Source of the DNA: an uncultured Porticoccus sp.
GTDB lineage: Bacteria; Pseudomonadota; Gammaproteobacteria; Pseudomonadales; Porticoccaceae
Direction of reading: 5' to 3'
NCBI GenBank assembly: GCA_905181945.1
Contig: CAJIZZ010000033.1
Location: 1-35,000, forward strand
DNA length: 35,000 bases
This document shows, piece by piece, positions 18,330 to 27,741 of the stretch. The notes beneath the pieces were generated by a model. That model saw only the letters and a list, made by a program, of their open reading frames with translations, did no database searches and had not been told where the DNA came from. The position numbers were made by a program, and so were the translations under genes. The first letter of the stretch is position 1. Every line of letters begins with the position of its first letter.

Positions 18330-18902
18330 TTAACTAGGATAAATGACACTTTTTTCGGTTACAACAGCTTGCAGCTGGATATCCCAAGGCTGCTTATTAA
18401 TACTACCAGTTTCTTGGCAACTTTGTGCGAGCCCTACAAGCCTAGTAAGGTGTTGCTGAAACTGCAGTGTTCTGTCATAAAACCCCCCACCCATACCTAT
18501 CCTATTGCAAGAACGATCAAATGCAACCAATGGCAACAGAATTAGATCAATGGCAAATGCGGGTATAACTTTTGCCTTTCGAAGGAGGGGTTCTTTTATT
18601 CCATATCGATTAATTGATAAAAAGTCAGCGTTGCTATGTCGAGCAAAATACAAACGATTTTGTTTGAGTGGATGCAGTATGGGTAAATAGCATTCTTTTC
18701 CGGCAGCCTCAGCTATACCCATAGCAAATCCTGGGTCTATTTCTCCATCATGGGCAATATAAAATGCAATGCGTTTGCTATTACAAAAGGGAGGAAACGT
18801 GGAGAGTTGCTTAGCAATATTTTCCCCAGCAATTTTTTGCTGCCTTGGCGTAAGCAAGCGACGTTTTTCACGCATTAGCTGGCGTATGGCAATCGTATCC
18901 AT
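18330..18902 (-). CDS. 5-formyltetrahydrofolate cyclo-ligase (YgfA family)
   Basis: This ATP-dependent enzyme converts 5-formyl-THF to 5,10-methenyl-THF and so returns a dead-end folate to one-carbon metabolism. The 190 aa protein has the N-terminal basic RQLMREKRRLLTPRQQ, the AFYIAHDGEIDP segment, PLVAFDRSCNRIGMGGGFYDRTL (the family's phosphate-binding signature, about 126-148) and a C-terminal DIQLQAVVTEKSVI. It lies directly downstream of the 6S RNA on the same strand, the arrangement found in E. coli (ssrS-ygfA), where the two are co-transcribed. The ATG has only a poor Shine-Dalgarno, consistent with translation from a longer 6S-containing transcript. Confidence 0.93.
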   Translation of the reverse strand: MDTIAIRQLMREKRRLLTPRQQKIAGENIAKQLSTFPPFCNSKRIAFYIAHDGEIDPGFAMGIAEAAGKECYLPILHPLKQNRLYFARHSNADFLSINRYGIKEPLLRKAKVIPAFAIDLILLPLVAFDRSCNRIGMGGGFYDRTLQFQQHLTRLVGLAQSCQETGSINKQPWDIQLQAVVTEKSVIYPS

Positions 18903-18922
18903 AAGAAGTTCTTTTTTTATAG

Positions 18923-19097
18923 GTGTCCCCGAAGATACCGCTATTGATTGCGCCTTGAACCGAAAGGTTCAAGGTGGCAGGTTCAGCGATACATTAGGCT
19001 TTCCGTCATGCGGACATGCACACCGTATCGGCTTAAACCCCCCAGATTATAAATTATCGGCTCAAGGACTCATCAACTGGCGAGTACCCCAGGGCGT
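18923..19097 (-). ncRNA. ssrS: 6S RNA
   Basis: 6S RNA mimics an open promoter and sequesters sigma-70 RNA polymerase. Position (between zapA and the folate cyclo-ligase) and length (about 175 bases) fit. On the minus strand the 5' part CCCUGGGGUACUCGC pairs with the 3' part GCGGUAUCUUCGGGG as an eight- plus four-pair terminal stem around an internal loop. The internal segments UCCUUGAGCCGAU and CACCUUGAACC ... GGUUCAAGG, the latter a strong hairpin, strongly resemble E. coli 6S. A TATAAT at 19109-19104 sits about seven bases before the assumed start. The ends are set from pairing, accurate to a few bases. Confidence 0.88.
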
Positions 19098-19103
19098 AAA
19101 AAC

Positions 19104-19109
19104 ATTATA
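19104..19109 (-). promoter_or_regulatory. -10 element of the 6S RNA promoter
   Basis: TATAAT on the minus strand, just past the zapA stop and about seven bases from the inferred 6S start. A second TATAAT overlaps the zapA stop, some 20 bases upstream. No clear TTGACA-like -35 is found for either. Confidence 0.5.
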
Positions 19110-19120
19110 CCCTGAAGAGA

Positions 19121-19429
19121 TTATAAAGTGGACGATTCTTCGAAGCTTTGGAGGGCGGCAGAAACTTTTTTATCGAGATCTAGCGTAAGTTTACTGGGAG
19201 AGCTCTCTGCAGCAAGTTTAATTTCGAGTTTCGAAATCTCGTAGGTCAGATTCAATGCCGCCATTACAGCAATTCTTTCAGCACCAATAACACTGCCGCT
19301 ATTACGGATGACTCGCATTTGTTCATCAAGTTTTTTCGCAGACTCCATGAGCGCGTTATGCTCTTCTAGAGGGCAGCTTACCTGATAGTCTTTGTCTAAA
19401 ATATGGATATCGACTGTTTGTTGGCTCAC
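19121..19429 (-). CDS. zapA: Cell division protein ZapA
   Basis: ZapA bundles and stabilises FtsZ filaments at the division ring. The 102 aa protein has the short N-terminal beta-rich part TVDIHILDKDYQVSCP, then LMESAKKLDEQMRVIRNSG and ERIAVMAALNLTYEI, matching the family's globular domain, and a C-terminal helix expected to form a coiled coil. It begins five bases after the small zapB-like gene, and the 6S RNA follows immediately. This cluster is conserved in gammaproteobacteria. The C-terminus is slightly variable, which is normal. Confidence 0.93.
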   Translation of the reverse strand: MSQQTVDIHILDKDYQVSCPLEEHNALMESAKKLDEQMRVIRNSGSVIGAERIAVMAALNLTYEISKLEIKLAAESSPSKLTLDLDKKVSAALQSFEESSTL

Positions 19430-19434
19430 GATTT

Positions 19435-19641
19435 TTAGTTCTCTTTGTTGAGGTTTTTTAGCCTCATGATCGTCTGTTTTAAGCGATTGCGAGTCATTTC
19501 GCTTTTTTCCAGAAGCCTGCTTCGCTCCAGTAGCAAGCCGGACTCTCTTTTTTTAAGAGATATATTTTCTTTTTTCAGTTGAGCGCATATAGCAATAATT
19601 CGATCTATTTTTTGCTCAAGCTTCCCTAGATCCTCTGACAT
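19435..19641 (-). CDS. Small coiled-coil protein, TIGR02449/ZapB-like
   Basis: A 68 aa protein that is nearly all charged heptad-like helix (LEQKIDRIIAICAQLKKENISLKKRESGLLLERSRLL, counted as one long coil from about 6 to 62). Small coiled-coil proteins directly upstream of zapA are a common gammaproteobacterial pattern, often named TIGR02449 and sometimes ZapB-like, and probably linked to the division ring. No further function can be read from the sequence. The gene ends five bases before zapA and begins the transcript; a promoter candidate lies about 30-60 bases upstream. Confidence 0.75.
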   Translation of the reverse strand: MSEDLGKLEQKIDRIIAICAQLKKENISLKKRESGLLLERSRLLEKSEMTRNRLKQTIMRLKNLNKEN

Positions 19642-19672
19642 TTACCCGCCCACAGCTAAGTTACTGTGGCTA

Positions 19673-19702
19673 ACTATAATTGCCCAGCTATGGATTGGTC
19701 AA
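19673..19702 (-). promoter_or_regulatory. Promoter of the zapB-like/zapA/6S/cyclo-ligase cluster
   Basis: On the minus strand TTGACC (19702-19697) and TATAGT (19678-19673) are 18 bases apart. Just downstream is the inverted repeat CCACAG/CTGTGG (19650-19655 and 19664-19669), which would lie in the leader. The 200-base region up to ygfB (19642-19841) otherwise shows no gene. Confidence 0.5.
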
Positions 19703-19841
19703 CAAACTTAAAGTTAATTCGTTAAAAAGAAGCTAACTAAATGTATAGAAGTGATTTTTTTTAGTCGATTGATCTGAGGTGCTTGCTTTCCTCAAGAATG
19801 ATAGGATGAGATACCATTCAATAATGTAAGTGCTGATAATA

Positions 19842-20402
19842 ATGGATTATGATGAAATCGCTGATGCCTTTGTTCGAGCAAACTTAATAGGCAGTCCGTC
19901 GGAGTTACATGGTTTTTTATGTGGAGAAATCAGTGGTAAAGAGTTTTTTTCTGAAGATTTCTTGGTGACGACTGTGGCAGAGTTTCTTGATGTCTATCCT
20001 GAAAGGGTGGAAGACTTGGGCGATATGCTCATCGACTTATATCAATTTTCTGTAGACCAGATAAATAGCACTGATTTTCAGTTTTCACCATTACTTCCTG
20101 ATGATGACTTCTCTTTGAACGAGCGACTGACCTCGTTAAGCGAATGGTGTCAGGGATTCCTTTATGGGTTGGGAAATTCAAAGCTATCCTTAAAAGAGGA
20201 GCCTCTTGGCAATACAGCGGAGGCCTTGGATGATTTGGCATCTATTTCTAATGTGCAGCTTTTAGATGAGAAAGATGTTGGAGATGAAGATGACGACGAG
20301 GCCAGCTATACTGAGCTAGTTGAATATATTAGAGTTGCAGTAGCAACTATTTGCGGAGAGATGATTGCCCCCGATAAGGCTGATTCACAAGTGATTCATT
20401 AG
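19842..20402 (+). CDS. ygfB: UPF0149/YgfB family protein
   Basis: A 186 aa acidic protein of the YgfB family (UPF0149). Visible family features are SPSELHGFLCGEISG near the N-terminus, FSPLLPDDDFSLNERLTSLSEWCQGFLYGLG in the middle, and EALDDLASIS plus ELVEYIRVAVATICGE near the end. The molecular role is not established in general; in Pseudomonas aeruginosa YgfB has been linked to beta-lactamase expression control. A GTG at 19830 could add four residues, but the ATG at 19842 gives a more usual start; neither has a strong ribosome site. It diverges from the zapA cluster and precedes pepP by 65 bases, the usual ygfB-pepP-ubiH-ubiI order. Confidence 0.88.
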   Translation: MDYDEIADAFVRANLIGSPSELHGFLCGEISGKEFFSEDFLVTTVAEFLDVYPERVEDLGDMLIDLYQFSVDQINSTDFQFSPLLPDDDFSLNERLTSLSEWCQGFLYGLGNSKLSLKEEPLGNTAEALDDLASISNVQLLDEKDVGDEDDDEASYTELVEYIRVAVATICGEMIAPDKADSQVIH

Positions 20403-20467
20403 TCAGATAATGGCTATTCTTAAGTTACACTTTTCCAGATAATATTTTTTGAGAATTAAAATACACA

Positions 20468-21781
20468 ATGATTACGAATCAAGAGTTTAATCGACGAAGA
20501 CATCAATTAATGTCGATGATGCCTAATAATAGCATCGCTATTCTTTCGGCAGCACCTGAGAAATCTCGCAATAGGGATGTGCTTTATCCTTATCGCCAGG
20601 ATAGCGATTTTTTTTACCTAACTGGATTTCTAGAGCCAGAATCTGTACTAGTTTTGATATCCGGTCGAGAGCAGCAGCAATTCTTGATGTTTTGTCGGGA
20701 CAGAAATGTGGAAAGAGAAACATGGGACGGACGCCGAGCTGGACCCGAAGGTGCTCGCCTAAAGTATGGTGCTGATGATGCCTTTCCTATTGAAAATATC
20801 GATGAAATTTTACCAAAGTTGCTTGAAGGCCGAAGAAAGATTTATTACACCGCCGGCAAGGATGCTAACTTTGATTCTTTTTTGACAAAAAAAGTGGAAA
20901 ATAATAGAGGTAATGCTGGCTCGACAGGCTCATCTGTAGAGTTATTTATTAATCTGGAACAACCGCTCCATGAGTTACGTTTGCTTAAGAGTATAGAAGA
21001 GCAAAAGATCATGGAGAAAGCCGCAACTATTTCTGCTCGAGCTCATTGCCGAGCAATGAGGAACTGTGCTCCGGGGGTCTATGAGTATCAACTGCAAGCG
21101 GAAATCGAATATGAATTTGCTATGGCCGGAGCTAACTCTCCTGCTTACGGAACTATCGTTGGCGGTGGCGTCAATGGGTGCATTCTTCATTATGTAGAGA
21201 ACAATTCAAAACTGAAAGATGGAGATTTGGTATTAATTGATGCTGGTTGCGAACTACATAGTTATGCTGCAGATATAACTCGAACTTTTCCTGTTAATGG
21301 AAAGTATACAGATGAACAGAAAGTAATTTATGACATAGTTTTAGAAGCTCAAATGTCAGCGATAGCTGCTTGTTCCAGCAATAATTTCTGGAATGATTCT
21401 CACAAGACCACAGTAAGTATTATTACCGAAGGATTGCGTGATATAGGTATTCTGGATGGCGAGATTAACGAACTAATCGAGACTAAAAAGTATAGCGACT
21501 TCTATATGCATCGAGCTGGTCATTGGTTGGGTATGGATGTGCATGATGTGGGCAATTACAAAATAAATGAAGAATGGCGAGTGCTTCAACCAGGTATGGT
21601 GGCTACAGTGGAGCCAGGAATTTATATTTCCCCAGACAACAAAGATGTTGATAAACGTTGGCGTGGAATTGGTATTCGTATTGAGGATGATATCTTGGTT
21701 ACAGACAATGCCCCTAAAGTGCTATCTAGCGATGCACCCAAAACCACATTCGAAATTGAAGCGCTAATGGCTTCTAAATAG
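20468..21781 (+). CDS. pepP: Xaa-Pro aminopeptidase PepP
   Basis: PepP removes an N-terminal residue that precedes proline. The 437 aa protein has the N-terminal aminopeptidase-P domain (YPYRQDSDFFYLTGFLEPE) and a C-terminal pita-bread metallopeptidase domain. All five metal ligands are visible: two Asp in LIDAGCELHSYAADITRTFPV, His in HRAGHWLGMDVHDVG, Glu in TVEPGIYI and Glu in GIGIRIEDD. It is about the length of E. coli PepP. It lies 65 bases after ygfB and 21 bases before ubiH, in the conserved arrangement of gammaproteobacteria. Confidence 0.96.
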   Translation: MITNQEFNRRRHQLMSMMPNNSIAILSAAPEKSRNRDVLYPYRQDSDFFYLTGFLEPESVLVLISGREQQQFLMFCRDRNVERETWDGRRAGPEGARLKYGADDAFPIENIDEILPKLLEGRRKIYYTAGKDANFDSFLTKKVENNRGNAGSTGSSVELFINLEQPLHELRLLKSIEEQKIMEKAATISARAHCRAMRNCAPGVYEYQLQAEIEYEFAMAGANSPAYGTIVGGGVNGCILHYVENNSKLKDGDLVLIDAGCELHSYAADITRTFPVNGKYTDEQKVIYDIVLEAQMSAIAACSSNNFWNDSHKTTVSIITEGLRDIGILDGEINELIETKKYSDFYMHRAGHWLGMDVHDVGNYKINEEWRVLQPGMVATVEPGIYISPDNKDVDKRWRGIGIRIEDDILVTDNAPKVLSSDAPKTTFEIEALMASK

Positions 21782-21802
21782 CAAATTAGAGTCTATAAGA
21801 AT

Positions 21803-23122
21803 ATGACTAATCAGTCGCTAATTCGACAAGATGTTGATATTTCAATCATTGGCGGCGGCATGGTTGGAGCTAGTCTGGCTTTACTTTTGTCTTCTTGTAA
21901 GTGCGGCTGGCGCATTCAAATCGTAGATGCTCAGCCAATGCAGACCACACAGTCTATTGATGGCTTGGAATCGTATTTTGATGCCCGCTCTACAGCTCTT
22001 TCGCAAAGTAGCCGTGAGATCTTTGAAATCCTTGGATTGTGGGAGAATCTGAGCCCTAAACTTACCGAAATAAGTGAGGTGCATGTTTCTGATAAAGGTT
22101 ACCCGGGTAGTGCTAGACTATGTGCCGAAGAGCAAAATTTGCCCGCTCTGGGGTATGTTGTTGAAAACAGATGGATTAGCTCTGCTTTATCAGAGGCATT
22201 AATAGAAGCTGAGGATATTGAGATTGTTGATTCAGCAAAAATAGCTGAACTTAAAGCTGTAAAAGGCGGTATGAAATTCTCTGTCTCCACAGCTGGGGTC
22301 GGTAAAAGTAGAGAAGTGAACTCAAAGCTTTTAGTAATTGCAGATGGTGCTAAGTCGGAAACTAGGAATATGCTAGGTATTGATTTTACTGTAAAAGATT
22401 ACGGGCAAGTGGCTATTGTGGCGAATGTTTCATTGTCCCAAGATCATGCTGGCATTGCCTATGAACGATTTTCTGATTCTGGACCCATAGCTATGCTGCC
22501 ACTGGAGCCGATAGATGGAGATTATCGTGCTTCGCTAGTCTGGACAGTTTCTTTAATTCAGGCTGAAAAACTATTATCAGAATCTGAAGATGCATTCCTG
22601 AAAGAGTTACAATTATGCTTTGGGTACAGGCTGGGAAAACTTCAACGAATCGGTACGCGTTACAGCTTCCCTGTGAGGTTAGTCACTAGCAACGAACAAG
22701 TCCGCAGCAATGTTGTGGTTGTGGGTAATGCTGCACATTCTTTGCACCCAGTAGCAGGACAAGGTTTCAATTTAGCATTGCGTGATGTGGCTATGCTGGC
22801 TAATGAACTAGCAAAGGCAGCAGTAGAAGGCAGCTCTTCATTAGGGGAATATAGCGTACTAGAGCGCTATCTTGATAATCAAAAATTAGATCAGGAGAGA
22901 ACAATTTTACTGAGTGATTTATTGCCTAGAACATTTGGTAATAGAGCTCTTCCTATAGTGCTAGCAAGAAATATTGGGCTACTGGCATTAGATGTACTTC
23001 CCTTGTTCAGGAGAAATTTTACGCAATTAGGTATGGGGCTTCAGACGAGAGGTCATGAGCTGGCTAAGTTTAGACCACTAGATTCTCTTGTGTTTGATAC
23101 AGGAATAAGAAGTGATGGGTGA
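21803..23122 (+). CDS. ubiH: 2-octaprenyl-6-methoxyphenol hydroxylase UbiH
   Basis: UbiH is a flavoprotein monooxygenase that hydroxylates C1 of the ubiquinone ring. The 439 aa protein has the FAD-binding Rossmann motif SIIGGGMVGASLALLLS at about 14-30, YFDARSTALSQSS, the DG-type motif VIADGAKSETRNML, and the C-terminal GNAAHSLHPVAGQGFNLALRD. GNAAH rather than GDAAH is also the form in E. coli UbiH, which separates it from the next gene. Its end overlaps the start of the second hydroxylase, so the two are translationally coupled. Assignment to UbiH rather than UbiI rests on this motif and gene order. Confidence 0.88.
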   Translation: MTNQSLIRQDVDISIIGGGMVGASLALLLSSCKCGWRIQIVDAQPMQTTQSIDGLESYFDARSTALSQSSREIFEILGLWENLSPKLTEISEVHVSDKGYPGSARLCAEEQNLPALGYVVENRWISSALSEALIEAEDIEIVDSAKIAELKAVKGGMKFSVSTAGVGKSREVNSKLLVIADGAKSETRNMLGIDFTVKDYGQVAIVANVSLSQDHAGIAYERFSDSGPIAMLPLEPIDGDYRASLVWTVSLIQAEKLLSESEDAFLKELQLCFGYRLGKLQRIGTRYSFPVRLVTSNEQVRSNVVVVGNAAHSLHPVAGQGFNLALRDVAMLANELAKAAVEGSSSLGEYSVLERYLDNQKLDQERTILLSDLLPRTFGNRALPIVLARNIGLLALDVLPLFRRNFTQLGMGLQTRGHELAKFRPLDSLVFDTGIRSDG

Positions 23123-24347
23123 CAAAGAATACGATATTGTTGTTGCTGGGGCTGGGATGGTGGGACTCATTTTTGCCTCATTGCTGGCAACGCGCCAACA
23201 CTCGGATTGCGTGAATCTAAAAATAGCTATTCTTGAAGCAAAGCCTTTTAAGGATACTGATATTAAGGCAAAATTTGATCCTAGAGTGGTGGCATTAACT
23301 GAATCCTCTCGACACCTTCTCGAAGATATAGGGGTATGGAGTAATATTGCTAGTCAGCGTGTTTGCCCTTACCAGCGAATGGAGATATGGGAGTCTGACG
23401 GCACTGGAAATATTGAGTTCGATTGTAAAGATATTCGCCAGTCCAGCCTAGGCCATATTGTAGAAAACAGATTGATTATTAAAAGTATTTTACATCGAAT
23501 GGAAGGGCTAGAAAATGTTGAGCTACTATGCCCTGCCATGGTTGTAGATGTAGACCAAAAGTCTTCGTCAGGGCACTCAGAAGTAACAACCATCATCTTA
23601 AGTGATGGAACCGCTATAACGACAAAGCTTCTGGTCGCTGCTGATGGAGGTGAATCCAAGGTGCGTGATTTATGCGGCTTCCAGTTGCGAGAATGGAATT
23701 ATGGGCATCATGCCATCGTCACTAGCGTCGTCACCGAAAAAGCTCATAATTTTACGGCCAGACAGAGATTTTTGCCGGATGGACCGCTAGCTTTTTTGCC
23801 CTTGCAGGCAGAGACAGGGAACTCTCATCACTGCTCTATTGTTTGGTCTCAGAAAGATTCCGTAGCAGAAAAATTGATGTTACTTGATGATTTTGCCTTT
23901 TGTGAAGCTCTAGAGTTGGCAGGTAGTAGCTGCTTAGGAAAAATAACCAAAGTTGAAAAGCGCTCTAGTTTTTCACTTAAGCAAAGGCATGCAATAGATT
24001 ATGTTATGCCAGGAATTGCACTAATAGGAGATGCCGCACATACGATCCATCCGCTAGCCGGACAGGGGGTTAATTTAGGCATTCAAGATGCAATAGCTTT
24101 AGTTAATGAAATAGAAAATGCATTATATCGAAAATTATCTCCGGGTAATTTTTTGGCGCTTCGTCGTTATCAACGCAGCAGAAAACCTCATAATCTGGGC
24201 ATGATGGCCGTAATGGAGGGTCTGAAAAGGTTATTTGAAGATCAGCACTTGCCTATGCGATTATTGCGCAATGACGGCATGAGGCTTATAAACAAACTCG
24301 GCTTTATTAAAAATAAAATTGTGAAAGAAGCGATGGGGATTTTATAG
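23112..24347 (+). CDS. ubiI: UbiI/VisC-type FAD-dependent ubiquinone hydroxylase
   Basis: The second flavin monooxygenase of the pair, probably UbiI (older name VisC), which hydroxylates C5 of the ubiquinone ring; UbiF is the alternative. Its 411 aa contain DIVVAGAGMVGLIFASLLA (FAD site), KFDPRVVALTESSRHLLEDIGVW, LVAADGGESKVRDLCG and GDAAHTIHPLAGQGVNLGIQDA. The start is GTG at 23112 or, equally plausibly, the next codon ATG at 23115; AGGA precedes both by seven to ten bases, inside the end of ubiH. It overlaps ubiH by 11 bases. A hairpin about 12 bases downstream may end the operon. Confidence 0.85.
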   Translation: MMGDKEYDIVVAGAGMVGLIFASLLATRQHSDCVNLKIAILEAKPFKDTDIKAKFDPRVVALTESSRHLLEDIGVWSNIASQRVCPYQRMEIWESDGTGNIEFDCKDIRQSSLGHIVENRLIIKSILHRMEGLENVELLCPAMVVDVDQKSSSGHSEVTTIILSDGTAITTKLLVAADGGESKVRDLCGFQLREWNYGHHAIVTSVVTEKAHNFTARQRFLPDGPLAFLPLQAETGNSHHCSIVWSQKDSVAEKLMLLDDFAFCEALELAGSSCLGKITKVEKRSSFSLKQRHAIDYVMPGIALIGDAAHTIHPLAGQGVNLGIQDAIALVNEIENALYRKLSPGNFLALRRYQRSRKPHNLGMMAVMEGLKRLFEDQHLPMRLLRNDGMRLINKLGFIKNKIVKEAMGIL

Positions 24348-24358
24348 TATGCATTTTT

Positions 24359-24386
24359 AAGTACAGCTAGCCCAATACTTGTACTT
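24359..24386 (+). terminator. Possible terminator hairpin after ubiI
   Basis: AAGTACA (24359-24365) and TGTACTT (24380-24386) form a perfect seven-base stem with a 14-base loop. Only a broken T-rich stretch follows, so this is a weak terminator candidate at the end of the ubi operon. Confidence 0.35.
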
Positions 24387-24485
24387 TAGTTTAGGGTTAA
24401 TCAAGGTTAGAATCTTAGATATTTTTTAAGTTATATCGTTTTGGTCAAACGGTTAGAAATCAAGAAGTGGAATAAGGAAACCTCA

Positions 24486-24875
24486 ATGAAAAAAGCTCCA
24501 TCCGGTTTAAAATACGCCGCTAGCCATGAATGGGTTCGTGATGAAGGGGACGGCACAGCAACAATAGGCATAAGTGAACATGCGCAAGAAAGTCTTGGGG
24601 ATGTTGTCTATGTTGAGTTGCCACAGCTCGGAATGAGCGTTGTTGCAGGAGAAGAAACTGGAGTTGTAGAATCTGTTAAAGCAGCTTCAGATATTTATGC
24701 GCCTATTTCTGGCGAGGTAATTGCAGTTAACGCATTACTAGAAGATGAGCCCGAAATTGTTAATGGTTCGCCATATGATAGTGGTTGGTTTTTTAGGGTA
24801 AAAATATCAGATCCGACCGAATTACATAATTTAATGGATACTGAGGAGTACGAGTCTTTAGCTGCTGCTGATTAA
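24486..24875 (+). CDS. gcvH: Glycine cleavage system H protein
   Basis: The lipoyl-carrier protein that shuttles the aminomethyl group between GcvP, GcvT and the L protein. From the ATG at 24486, preceded by AAGGAAA, the protein has 129 aa, the family length. The lipoylated Lys is in [15 protein letters not shown] (about residues 59-73); [42 protein letters not shown] and [14 protein letters not shown] are also typical. An open frame 15 codons longer upstream lacks similarity. No gcvT or gcvP is adjacent, whereas in related bacteria gcvT is often near the ubi/pepP cluster. Confidence 0.95.
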   Translation: MKKAPSGLKYAASHEWVRDEGDGTATIGISEHAQESLGDVVYVELPQLGMSVVAGEETGVVESVKAASDIYAPISGEVIAVNALLEDEPEIVNGSPYDSGWFFRVKISDPTELHNLMDTEEYESLAAAD

Positions 24876-24954
24876 TTAGAGTTCGCACTACAAAGACAGC
24901 CTAAAAGTACTGTCCAGAAGGACTGCTATCTACTACAGTAGGATGGAAGATAAG

Positions 24955-25188
24955 ATGAACTTTAACGACAAAATGGAAGAGATCAGACTCTTAAATCAGT
25001 TTAACTTGAAATCAAAAGCATATGGCCTAAAGATACATGAACAAGACGCTTCTTCAGGCTCGGTAAGCGCGGCAGCCAGACTATTTCATAAGGGTTTAAC
25101 CGATCATCTCGACGGGGGCTACTTAACAGATCTAGGAATAGTGGCAGCTGGGCACGCCCAAGCTCTTTTGAAAATTCTGGAAGATTAA
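24955..25188 (+). CDS. Small conserved protein, TIGR02647-like
   Basis: A 77 aa protein when started at ATG 24955 (MNFNDKMEEIRLLNQFNL); a further ATG at 24943 would add four residues. LLNQFNLKSKAYGLKIHEQDASSG, AAARLFHKGLTDHLDGGYLTDLG and AGHAQALLKIL resemble the small proteins classed as TIGR02647 in Pseudomonas, an assignment from memory. The pattern of helix, helix, a DGGYLT turn and helix could be a small winged-helix-like fold, but I see no catalytic residues, and the function is unknown. It lies between gcvH and the convergent hemB, and its ribosome site is GGA-rich. Confidence 0.65.
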   Translation: MNFNDKMEEIRLLNQFNLKSKAYGLKIHEQDASSGSVSAAARLFHKGLTDHLDGGYLTDLGIVAAGHAQALLKILED

Positions 25189-25190
25189 TA

Positions 25191-25227
25191 TTTAAACACA
25201 AACAGACCCTTGCCTATTTGTTTTAAA
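25191..25227. terminator. AT-rich hairpin between convergent small protein and hemB
   Basis: TTTAAA-C-ACAAA (25191-25202) pairs with TTTGTTTTAAA (25217-25227): eleven pairs with one bulged C and a 14-base loop. The site lies between converging genes. Its T-rich flanks could make it bidirectional, though no clean long T-run follows. Confidence 0.4.
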
Positions 25228-25242
25228 GATAACATTTTTAAT

Positions 25243-26280
<1,038 letters not shown>

Positions 26281-26333
26281 TTACAGGCTAAAAATCATTA
26301 TTTTTCAGCATACAGAAAGCAAATAGTTGCAGG

Positions 26334-27614
26334 TTATAAATGCCTAAATACCTTCGCTGCCGCATTTAACGCAAATGCTATATCTTCGTCTGTATGCGCT
26401 GCGGACATGAAGCAGCCTTCGTAAGCTGCAGGAGCAAGATAGACTCCAGCATCTAGCATACCACGGAAAAAGTGACCAAAACGCGCAGTATCGCATGCCA
26501 TAACCTGCTGATAATTTGTTACAGCGGGCTCTTCGGTGAAAAAGAAGCCAAACATGCTACCTACGTGATTTGTAGTCATAGGAATATTGGCATTGGTTGC
26601 TTGTTCTTGCAGACCCCTAACAAATTTTGTAGTTTTGGCGAACAATGAATCATGGAATCCAGGTTGAGTGATCAACTCTAAAGTTGCCAATCCCGCCGTC
26701 ATAGCTACAGGGTTTCCTGAAAGTGTTCCAGCTTGATAGATCGGTCCAACTGGTGCAATTTGGTTCATGATATGACGCTTGCCTCCAAAGGCCCCAACCG
26801 GCATGCCACCACCAATTACTTTGCCAAGAGTGATCAGATCAGCATCAATATCAAAGCGTCCCACGGCGCACCGGACGTCTACTCTAAATCCGGTCATAAC
26901 CTCATCAAAAATTAATAACGCACCAGAGTTAGTGCACTCTTCGCGTACAGCCTCCAAAAAACCTTCAATTGGTGGGATGCAGCTCATATTGCCTGCAACT
27001 GGCTCTATGATCACGCATGCGATTTCAGAGCCAATTTGAGCAAAGGTATTTTTGATATCATCAATATTATTGTAGGTGAGCGTTATGGTTAAATCGGCTA
27101 ACACAGATGGAACCCCTGGAGAGCTAGGTACTCCCATGGTTAAGGCTCCCGATCCGGCTTTAACCAAAAGAGAATCAGAGTGTCCGTGGTAGCAGCCTTC
27201 AAACTTTATAATTTTATCGCGACCAGTAAAGCCTCTAGCTAGGCGAATAGCACTCATAGTAGCCTCAGTACCAGAATTAACCATACGAACCATGTCCATT
27301 CCTGGCACAAGAGTACAAAGTTTTTCCGCTAATCTTGTTTCTAGTTCGGTAGGCGCACCAAAAGTGATACCTTTGTCCATTTGTGTTTTTACTGCCGAAA
27401 TAACCTTAGGGTGGCCGTGCCCTAAAATCATTGGCCCCCAGGATTGAATAAAATCTATATAACGCTTGCCATCAGCATCATATAGATATGCTTTGTCAGC
27501 CTTTTCGAAAAATATGGGAGAACCGCCAACAGCCTTAAAGGCTCTTACGGGAGAATTAACGCCACCTGGTATATGTTCTTGCGCAGCTTTGAATAGTTGT
27601 TGAGATCGTTGCAT
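26334..27614 (-). CDS. hemL: Glutamate-1-semialdehyde 2,1-aminomutase HemL
   Basis: HemL isomerises glutamate 1-semialdehyde to 5-aminolevulinate, so this organism uses the C5 pathway. The 426 aa length is standard. N-terminal [68 protein letters not shown] and the PLP Lys in [17 protein letters not shown] (about residue 265) are all present. A promoter candidate lies upstream, and a terminator-like hairpin separates the gene from hemJ, so both may be expressed apart although on the same strand. Confidence 0.97.
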   Translation of the reverse strand: MQRSQQLFKAAQEHIPGGVNSPVRAFKAVGGSPIFFEKADKAYLYDADGKRYIDFIQSWGPMILGHGHPKVISAVKTQMDKGITFGAPTELETRLAEKLCTLVPGMDMVRMVNSGTEATMSAIRLARGFTGRDKIIKFEGCYHGHSDSLLVKAGSGALTMGVPSSPGVPSVLADLTITLTYNNIDDIKNTFAQIGSEIACVIIEPVAGNMSCIPPIEGFLEAVREECTNSGALLIFDEVMTGFRVDVRCAVGRFDIDADLITLGKVIGGGMPVGAFGGKRHIMNQIAPVGPIYQAGTLSGNPVAMTAGLATLELITQPGFHDSLFAKTTKFVRGLQEQATNANIPMTTNHVGSMFGFFFTEEPAVTNYQQVMACDTARFGHFFRGMLDAGVYLAPAAYEGCFMSAAHTDEDIAFALNAAAKVFRHL

Positions 27615-27658
27615 GGATTGGACTACCTAACGACTTTAGAGTGAAATATTTAGTGCTT

Positions 27659-27688
27659 ATTATCCTTGATTATGACCCTGTGTGCCAA
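27659..27688 (-). promoter_or_regulatory. Candidate hemL promoter
   Basis: On the minus strand TTGGCA (27688-27683) and GATAAT (27664-27659) are 18 bases apart. Initiation would be about 40 bases before the hemL ATG. Confidence 0.4.
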
Positions 27689-27716
27689 GTAATAAAAAAG
27701 AGATTTTAAAACAAAG

Positions 27717-27739
27717 CCCTCTATTTTTTGAGAATAGGG
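27717..27739 (-). terminator. Terminator-like hairpin after hemJ
   Basis: On the minus strand CCCTATT pairs with AATAGAGGG (a two-base bulge on one side), followed by CTTTGTTTT. It begins three bases past the hemJ stop. Confidence 0.4.
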
Positions 27740-27741
27740 TG

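Noticed and set aside
24348-24485. Glycine riboswitch before gcvH
   Set aside because: No GC-rich tandem aptamer-like stems; only a short AAGTACA/TGTACTT hairpin is present.
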